Origin: Streptosporangiaceae bacterium
GTDB taxonomy: Bacteria > Actinomycetota > Actinomycetes > Streptosporangiales > Streptosporangiaceae
Assembly: GCA_030045295.1 (NCBI GenBank)
Contig: JASIGD010000173.1
Span: 1-9,220 of the forward strand
DNA length: 9,220 bases
Direction: 5' to 3'
Shown piece after piece: positions 5,883-9,220 of the stretch. Position 1 is the first letter of the stretch, and every line of letters starts with the position of its first letter. Position numbers and translations under genes: made by a program. The notes below the pieces were generated by a model. It was not told the origin of the DNA and ran no database searches. It worked only from the letters and a program-made list of their open reading frames with translations.

Positions 5883-6359
5883 TCAGCAGGTGAGGCTCAC
5901 GATCTGGTTCGCGGGCGGGACGGTTCCGGACCCCGGGGAATACTCAACGGACGGCATGCCCCGAAATGGTGAGCCATCCGGGAACACGTACCGTAGCGTG
6001 GAGTACGCCCGCGTATTCTTTGAACACTGCACGATCTTTGACGCGGCCATCTCGATAGGGACTGAGATATAGTTGCCGTTGGCGCAATCGGTGAAGGCAC
6101 ACAAATTAACAACTGCCGAACCCTTGGCGGTTGCCGTCGGCTCGCCCCAGCCCGACCAGGTCAAGTTGCGGGCCGTAATGTCATTAGTATTGCAGACCAC
6201 CAGCACTACGTCCGGCTCCACCTGCAGGGTGCTGCCGCAAAAGCCCAGCATTACTGACGGGGGAACAGGCTTGGCGGCGTGACTACACGCGGTGAGCAAC
6301 AGCGGGAACATCAAGGCCACCACGACCGCAGTAACCTTCCCTGCCCGCAAGCTCATCAC
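5883..6359 (-). CDS. Cysteine-rich secreted lipoprotein
   Basis: The first 25 residues are a lipoprotein signal peptide: basic MMSLRAGK, a hydrophobic core, then the lipobox L-T-A-C with the lipidated Cys at 25. The mature part has six further cysteines (41, 56, 87, 92, 112 and the very last residue, 158), an even number suited to three disulfides. It also carries the pattern GFCGSTLQVEP then LTWSGWG. This resembles a group of actinobacterial putative lipoproteins of unknown function with 'CG..i.v.p' and 'W..Wg' signatures. It is expected to be anchored on the outer face of the cytoplasmic membrane. Starts GTG 6359 and ATG 6356 are adjacent, and only a weak AGG precedes them. Codon use is less GC-biased than in the SDR or MFS genes, which fits acquired DNA. 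Confidence 0.78.
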   Translation of the reverse strand: MMSLRAGKVTAVVVALMFPLLLTACSHAAKPVPPSVMLGFCGSTLQVEPDVVLVVCNTNDITARNLTWSGWGEPTATAKGSAVVNLCAFTDCANGNYISVPIEMAASKIVQCSKNTRAYSTLRYVFPDGSPFRGMPSVEYSPGSGTVPPANQIVSLTC

Positions 6360-6516
6360 CTGATCGCTACCGAGTTCCCCGATGCCTCGTCCTTAATTTT
6401 GGGGTAGCAAATTTGAGGCTGGAATACGGTAACGGTGCGATCACGATCGAGTCGCACGCCAAGCTGGCGTCGGCCGACTAGCTCCTCGCGGTTGTTGTAC
6501 TCACGGCCGCAGGGCG
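6360..6516. other. AT-richer gap with coding-like fragments on both strands
   Basis: This gap lies between two minus-strand genes and includes an AT-rich patch around 6391-6416 containing the palindrome CAAATTT G. Minus-strand codons read open for about 48 codons (through QPQICYPKIKDEAS) to a TGA that overlaps the lipoprotein start as TGATG. The plus strand reads LEYGNGAITIESHAKLASAD to a TAG at 6478-6480. Neither has a credible start with a ribosome binding site. They may be relics or chance. Confidence 0.25.
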
Positions 6517-7014
6517 CTACCGGACGATCTCGACCAGAAGGACCCAGGCACTGTACACGGCGCCGCCGATGCCGAGCAGGGCGGTGGGCACGAGCCAGTA
6601 AAAGCCGCCGCCCCAGTGCGCTGCCAGGGAGACGCCAGCGATCGTGCCGGGGACGAGCGCGACGCCGCTCGCGGTCATCCGCGACACCGACCAGAGCAGC
6701 GGCGAGTCGGGGTGCTGCCGCTGGAAGTTGAGCTGGTTCCGGACCGTGATCAGTGTCAAAGGCACCGCGATGACCAAGATCTCGGCGCCGAGCAGTTCGA
6801 CGTCCTGCGGGACAAGGGAGAGAGCGGAGCTGACCACAATGAACAGCAGCATCGCCAGGGTTTCCGCCGCGCGGGCGGGAAGCATGGTTGCGCTTTTGAG
6901 TACTTTGTCCAGGTTGATCGACACCGCGACGAACAACAGCCCAGCGAGCGCCGCAGCGGCCCCGGTTACCGCAGTGAAGAATGCCGCCCAGGCGGCGGGA
7001 TCATACCCGTGCAT
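6517..7014 (-). CDS. Multi-pass membrane protein of unknown function
   Basis: Encodes 165 residues with five hydrophobic segments at about 9-33, 49-68, 76-91, 115-134 and 138-163. The second loop is charged and contains RNQLNFQRQHPDS. The opening HGYDPAAWAAFFTAVTGAAA followed by LAGLLFVAVSINL is a signature I associate with a conserved actinobacterial integral membrane family lacking an assigned function. No catalytic motif, transporter motif or receiver domain is visible. The ATG at 7014 is preceded by AAAGGG about 9 nt upstream, a modest ribosome binding site, and a TAAGAT (7056-7051, minus strand) lies 37 nt upstream as a possible -10 box. The gene stands alone, 157 nt from the lipoprotein gene on the same strand. 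Confidence 0.7.
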   Translation of the reverse strand: MHGYDPAAWAAFFTAVTGAAAALAGLLFVAVSINLDKVLKSATMLPARAAETLAMLLFIVVSSALSLVPQDVELLGAEILVIAVPLTLITVRNQLNFQRQHPDSPLLWSVSRMTASGVALVPGTIAGVSLAAHWGGGFYWLVPTALLGIGGAVYSAWVLLVEIVR

Positions 7015-7188
7015 CGTTGCGGCCCTTTCAGGAGCGTGACTCGCCGGACAATCTTAGGGCGTCCCAGCCTGGCCCGATCGGCGGCCTGCCGGAGTGTGGT
7101 GGCTGCCGCGCTACGATCACAGGCCTCGGGATCCGGCGGCGAGCGGTGAATCCTCGATACGCTCGGCGGCTTCGAGTGCCCATCCTCT

Positions 7189-7216
7189 AGGGAAACTCCC
7201 TGAACATTGTTGGGAG
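7189..7216. terminator. Alternative small hairpins near the end of the hydrolase transcript
   Basis: AGGGA-AAC-TCCCT (7189-7201) is a perfect 5-bp hairpin. Its CTCCC half can alternatively pair with GGGAG at 7212-7216. It lies about 110 nt beyond the hydrolase stop on the minus strand. There is no T-run, so termination is only a guess. Confidence 0.2.
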
Positions 7217-7232
7217 GCTTTCACCGCACTGC

Positions 7233-7301
7233 GACTCGAACCAGGGACCTGCTGCTCAGGAGGACCATGCACAGTCGGCTGTGGCTTAGATATATCCAGC
7301 T
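7233..7301 (-). pseudogene. Decayed tRNA-Arg-like sequence
   Basis: Read on the minus strand, 7262-7233 gives a seven-base loop CTCCTGA (anticodon position CCT), then GCAGC, the canonical variable loop AGGTC, T-stem CCTGG, T-loop TTCGAGT and C61, all at exact tRNA spacing. Upstream at 7301-7293 is AGCTGGATA, identical to a common D-loop. The structure is broken: the 5' anticodon stem does not pair with GCAGC. About 20 extra bases, including a CACAG-CCGA-CTGTG hairpin, separate the D-loop from the anticodon loop. The 3' T-stem after C61 and the acceptor end do not fit. A T-to-G change would give the loop CTCCGGA expected for tRNA-Arg(CCG). I infer a relic, perhaps of an integration site. The rest of 7015-7322 shows no gene. 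Confidence 0.4.
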
Positions 7302-7322
7302 AAGAGGCGATAGATGGATGGG

Positions 7323-8132
7323 TCAGGAATGGCTGTCGATGAAGCTGCTGACGGTTTGGAAGAACTTTTCCGGTTGCTCGAACTCGATCAGCTCGCCGGC
7401 GTCGTCGAAGATGACCAGTTCCGCTCCGGGGATGCGGGCTGCGATTTCTTCAGACAGAGCCAGGGTCGTGCAGAAGTTGTGGCTTCCGCAGGTGACCAGG
7501 GTCGGGGTGCGGATCTGGCCGAGCTGGTCGTAGGCGTCGTGCGCGGCGATCATGTCGATGCGCTTGAGCTCAATCTCCCGGTCACCCGGGCCGGTGGGAT
7601 TTGCGGCGGCTCGTTCGATCCACTGGCTGACTCGATCGGGGTGGTCATGGGTGAAACGGGGTCCGAGCAGGAACAGCGAATATGCCGACATCAGGGTAGG
7701 ACGATCCCACTCCGCTGCCATCTTGCGGCGGATCTCGAACTGCCGCCGCAGGAACGGGTCGAACCGGGCGAACGACGAGCTGATGGTGAGCGACCGAACG
7801 ATGCCGGCATGCTCTAGCGCGAGGTATTGTGCGATCGCGCCGCCGGTCGACGCGCCCACGACGTGGACCGGCCCGAGCCCGAGATGCTCGACGAGCGCTG
7901 CCATGTCGTCGGCGAGCTGTCGTGTCGTGTATCCGTCCGGGGCGTGTGTGGTTTGTCCGGTGCCTCGCTGATCAGGCAGGACGACGCAGTGGCTGTCGGC
8001 GAAGCGCTGCACTTGTTCTCCCCAGCTCTTCCCGACGCCACCTAGCCCGGTGATCAGCAGAACCGGCGGTGCCAGTTGTTCCCCGTGAAGCTCGTAGTAA
8101 AGGGAGATCCCCTGCGTCTCCAAGGTCGGCAT
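7323..8132 (-). CDS. Alpha/beta-hydrolase-fold protein with altered catalytic triad
   Basis: Encodes 269 residues from ATG 8132, chosen over an in-frame ATG at 8168 because AGGAGAGG lies just upstream and homology begins at once (MPTLETQGISLYYE). Typical fold markers are the oxyanion-loop ITGLGGVGKSW (28-37), PDQRGTGQT (53-61) and the nucleophile elbow G93-A-S95-T-G97. A cap region (~120-200) follows. However, the strand-6 acid position reads CGSHNFCTT (Asn219 where Asp is usual), and the last position reads DDAGELIEFEQPE, with Glu247 where family members have the catalytic His (GAGH). Hydrolysis by the usual Ser-His-Asp mechanism is therefore doubtful. It could be a binding protein, use another chemistry, or be decaying. 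It is divergent from the marR-type gene, which probably controls it. Confidence 0.85.
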   Translation of the reverse strand: MPTLETQGISLYYELHGEQLAPPVLLITGLGGVGKSWGEQVQRFADSHCVVLPDQRGTGQTTHAPDGYTTRQLADDMAALVEHLGLGPVHVVGASTGGAIAQYLALEHAGIVRSLTISSSFARFDPFLRRQFEIRRKMAAEWDRPTLMSAYSLFLLGPRFTHDHPDRVSQWIERAAANPTGPGDREIELKRIDMIAAHDAYDQLGQIRTPTLVTCGSHNFCTTLALSEEIAARIPGAELVIFDDAGELIEFEQPEKFFQTVSSFIDSHS

Positions 8133-8165
8133 GTTGCCTCTCCTCTCCGGAGATACCTCGATCAA

Positions 8166-8202
8166 CAAGTATCTTGATAATCTAACTACTTGACTGTAGT
8201 AC
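8166..8202. promoter_or_regulatory. Operator/promoter region between the hydrolase and MarR genes
   Basis: Several dyads are packed here: CAAG-TAT-CTTG (8166-8176), TATC-TT-GATA (8170-8179), ACTAC-N6-GTAGT (8185-8200), and a wider pair CAAGTA (8166-8171) / TACTTG (8187-8192) whose half-sites are 21 bp apart, two helical turns. A plausible plus-strand promoter is TTGATA (8174-8179), 17 nt, TAGTAC (8197-8202). It lies inside the dyads, so a bound dimer would block it. MarR proteins commonly bind such sites in the divergent gap next to their own gene. Confidence 0.5.
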
Positions 8203-8214
8203 TAACATGAGGCT

Positions 8215-8721
8215 GTGTCCAGCACCCGCATGAACCGATACGTGCCCGTCGTAAGGCGTTTCGCGGCCCACACCGTCCTGCTCCATTCGGTGATCGCCGA
8301 GGCGCTGGGCCTGCACGTCACGGACCTGCGAGCGCTATGGCTGCTCGGCGAGGAGCCCCGCACCGCCGGTGAGCTCGCCGACGAGCTAGGCCTGACGAGT
8401 GCCGCGATCACCGCACTGGTTGACCGCCTGGAGCGAAACGGCTACGTCGCCCGCCAGCGCAACAACAAAGACCGGCGCAAGGTGACAATCCAGGCCGACC
8501 CGGAACGGCTGCGCGAGGTCAACCGCCGCTATCAGTCACAAAGCCAGGCGATGGCCAAAGTGCTCGACGCCTACAGCGATACAGAATTCGCGACGATCAT
8601 CGACTTTCTCACGCGGACGGCAGACGTTCTCCTCGAGCAGGCCAGGCAAGCCCAAGAACGGCACACCGCTCGCCCATCCGAGGTCGGCAGCCCTACCATG
8701 CACGTCGGCAAGCTGCCATAA
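8215..8721 (+). CDS. MarR-family transcriptional regulator
   Basis: Encodes 168 residues, standard for MarR. The winged helix-turn-helix runs from about residue 35 to 98: helix 2/3 TAGELADELGLTSAAITALVD, then the family signature LERNGYVARQRNNKDRRKV, in which the D-R-R wing contacts the minor groove. Flanking N- and C-terminal helices (12-30 and ~103-148) would form the dimer and ligand pocket. The C-terminal ~20 residues are an unstructured-looking extension. The GTG at 8215 has GAGG only 2 nt before it, too close for a good ribosome binding site. With the inferred -10 at 8197-8202 the transcript would be almost leaderless. ATG at 8230 is an alternative. It probably represses itself and the divergent hydrolase through the dyads at 8166-8200 and releases on binding a small ligand, which is unknown. 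Confidence 0.9.
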   Translation: MSSTRMNRYVPVVRRFAAHTVLLHSVIAEALGLHVTDLRALWLLGEEPRTAGELADELGLTSAAITALVDRLERNGYVARQRNNKDRRKVTIQADPERLREVNRRYQSQSQAMAKVLDAYSDTEFATIIDFLTRTADVLLEQARQAQERHTARPSEVGSPTMHVGKLP

Positions 8722-8763
8722 TGACGCAGCGCGACCCGGACCGCATCGCTACGCCACCGCAGG

Positions 8764-8795
8764 TTGACGTGCCTGCTGGGTTTTCCTCGTAGCGT
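8764..8795 (+). promoter_or_regulatory. Possible promoter of the 59-residue gene
   Basis: TTGACG (8764-8769) and TAGCGT (8790-8795) are 20 nt apart. The spacing and -10 core are the same as in the element before the MFS gene. GAGGAGGG at 8818-8825 lies between it and the coding start. Confidence 0.3.
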
Positions 8796-8848
8796 GGACA
8801 CATCGCCCCTCTTAAACGAGGAGGGTGGCGACAGGTACGGTGATACCT

Positions 8849-9028
8849 ATGGCGTACAGCAGAGAGTGGCTGGCTAACACCCTGCGTCGTCTGGGTTTCC
8901 CGCAAGAGGCTGACGAGGCTTCGCAGGTTCTGCCTGATGAGATCGATCGTGAGCAGCTTCTGGAATTCGCCGACCAGCACGGCATCGACAGCAGCACGCT
9001 GATCGATCGGATGGGCGGCAGCCCGTAA
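8849..9028 (+). CDS. Small conserved-looking 59-residue protein
   Basis: Starts MAYSREWLANTLRRLGF and ends DSSTLIDRMGGSP. The middle, ADEASQVLPDEIDREQLLEF, is helical and acidic. I associate this layout (SREWL...LRR.G....ADEA...LP..(I/V)D..QL..F...HGIS...L..RMGGSP) with a short actinobacterial protein of unknown function, and the length fits. ATG 8849 is preferred since the pattern begins at its Met. In-frame GTG 8825 sits directly on the GAGGAGGG with no spacing, and GTG 8840 is 14 nt from it, so the start is not certain. There is no Cys, membrane segment or signal peptide. It may be a small helical adaptor. Codons such as CGT, GCT and CTT are commoner than in the neighbours. The gene has its own promoter-like element. 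Confidence 0.65.
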   Translation: MAYSREWLANTLRRLGFPQEADEASQVLPDEIDREQLLEFADQHGIDSSTLIDRMGGSP

Positions 9029-9054
9029 GGGGTGAGCGCCCGGGTCACTGCCAC

Positions 9055-9108
9055 GGTGCTGGCCTCTTCGTCCCGGAATTACCCCGCGCGAGGTCGCCTG
9101 CCAGCACC
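9055..9108. repeat. 9-bp perfect inverted repeat around a 36-nt loop
   Basis: GGTGCTGGC (9055-9063) pairs perfectly with GCCAGCACC (9100-9108). The stem can be extended past a small bulge by CTC/GAG, and it is followed by TTTA. It starts 26 nt after the stop of the 59-residue gene and may be its terminator or a structured RNA element. Confidence 0.4.
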
Positions 9109-9130
9109 TTTACTCCGTCTGCCTCGCACG

Positions 9131-9170
9131 GTCCGTGGACGTCTGCTGGCGTCCGCTGGTGTCTGTGGCG
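9131..9170. repeat. Four degenerate tandem decamers
   Basis: Units start at 9131, 9141, 9151 and 9161, each beginning GTCYG and most containing TGG (for example GTCTGCTGGC and GTCCGCTGGT). A 10-bp period is close to one helical turn. No gene is seen in 9029-9220; the terminal 60 nt are open in several frames but have no credible start. Confidence 0.4.
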
Positions 9171-9220
9171 ATCGTGGCCCGGTTGGCCATTGCATCTGGG
9201 GAGATGGCCGCATTGCGTGG

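Noticed and set aside
9155..9220. Start of a plus-strand gene running off the right edge
   Set aside because: All three frames stay open over this short distance, and none has a start with a ribosome binding site or a recognisable motif.

Overview
The window comes from a high-GC actinobacterium. Genes have strongly GC-biased third positions and GTG starts, and the families are typical of Actinomycetota: DUF1707, a 59-residue 'SREWL...RMGGSP' protein, F420/NADP oxidoreductase fold and actinobacterial-style lipoprotein. No genus can be named. There is no rRNA, no intact tRNA, no CRISPR array and no transposase.

Left part (1-3300): a 5'-truncated aminoglycoside-phosphotransferase-type kinase (2-748) is followed in the same frame by an orphan C-terminal relic of a PhzF-type isomerase (749-904). 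Then comes a drug-efflux-type MFS transporter (1123-2337). Facing it on the minus strand are an NADP/F420-type Rossmann oxidoreductase (3081-2446) and, 28 nt downstream, the first ~28 codons of a VOC/glyoxalase gene (2417-2334), cut off exactly at the transporter stop codon. Two gene relics on either side of the transporter suggest it sits at old recombination joints.

Middle (3285-5557): a minus-strand classical SDR dehydrogenase (4070-3285). Further upstream on the same strand is a DUF1707 membrane protein (5061 or 5028 to 4531), whose stop codon overlaps the start of an uncatalogued 49-codon gene (4531-4382) that has its own good ribosome binding site. Upstream of DUF1707 is about 500 nt without a confident gene. 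It holds a possible cysteine-rich 24-codon ORF, two abutting perfect hairpins and a cluster of DnaA-box-like nonamers.

Right-centre (5558-7322): an internally duplicated zinc-ribbon-like protein (plus strand), a cysteine-rich lipoprotein and a five-segment membrane protein (both minus). A gap then contains what looks like a decayed tRNA-Arg-like sequence. Codon use here is less GC-biased, as in acquired DNA.

Right (7323-9220): an alpha/beta-hydrolase-fold protein (minus) is divergent from a MarR-family regulator (plus), with a dyad-rich 80-nt control region between them. The hydrolase keeps the nucleophile Ser but has Asn and Glu where the triad Asp and His are expected. The window ends with the 59-residue protein, a long inverted repeat and a run of tandem decamers.

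No complete, clearly new defence or biosynthetic system is visible. The most unusual items are the hydrolase with the altered triad, the coupled 49-codon gene, the DnaA-box/hairpin region, the tRNA-like relic and the two gene stumps bracketing the transporter.
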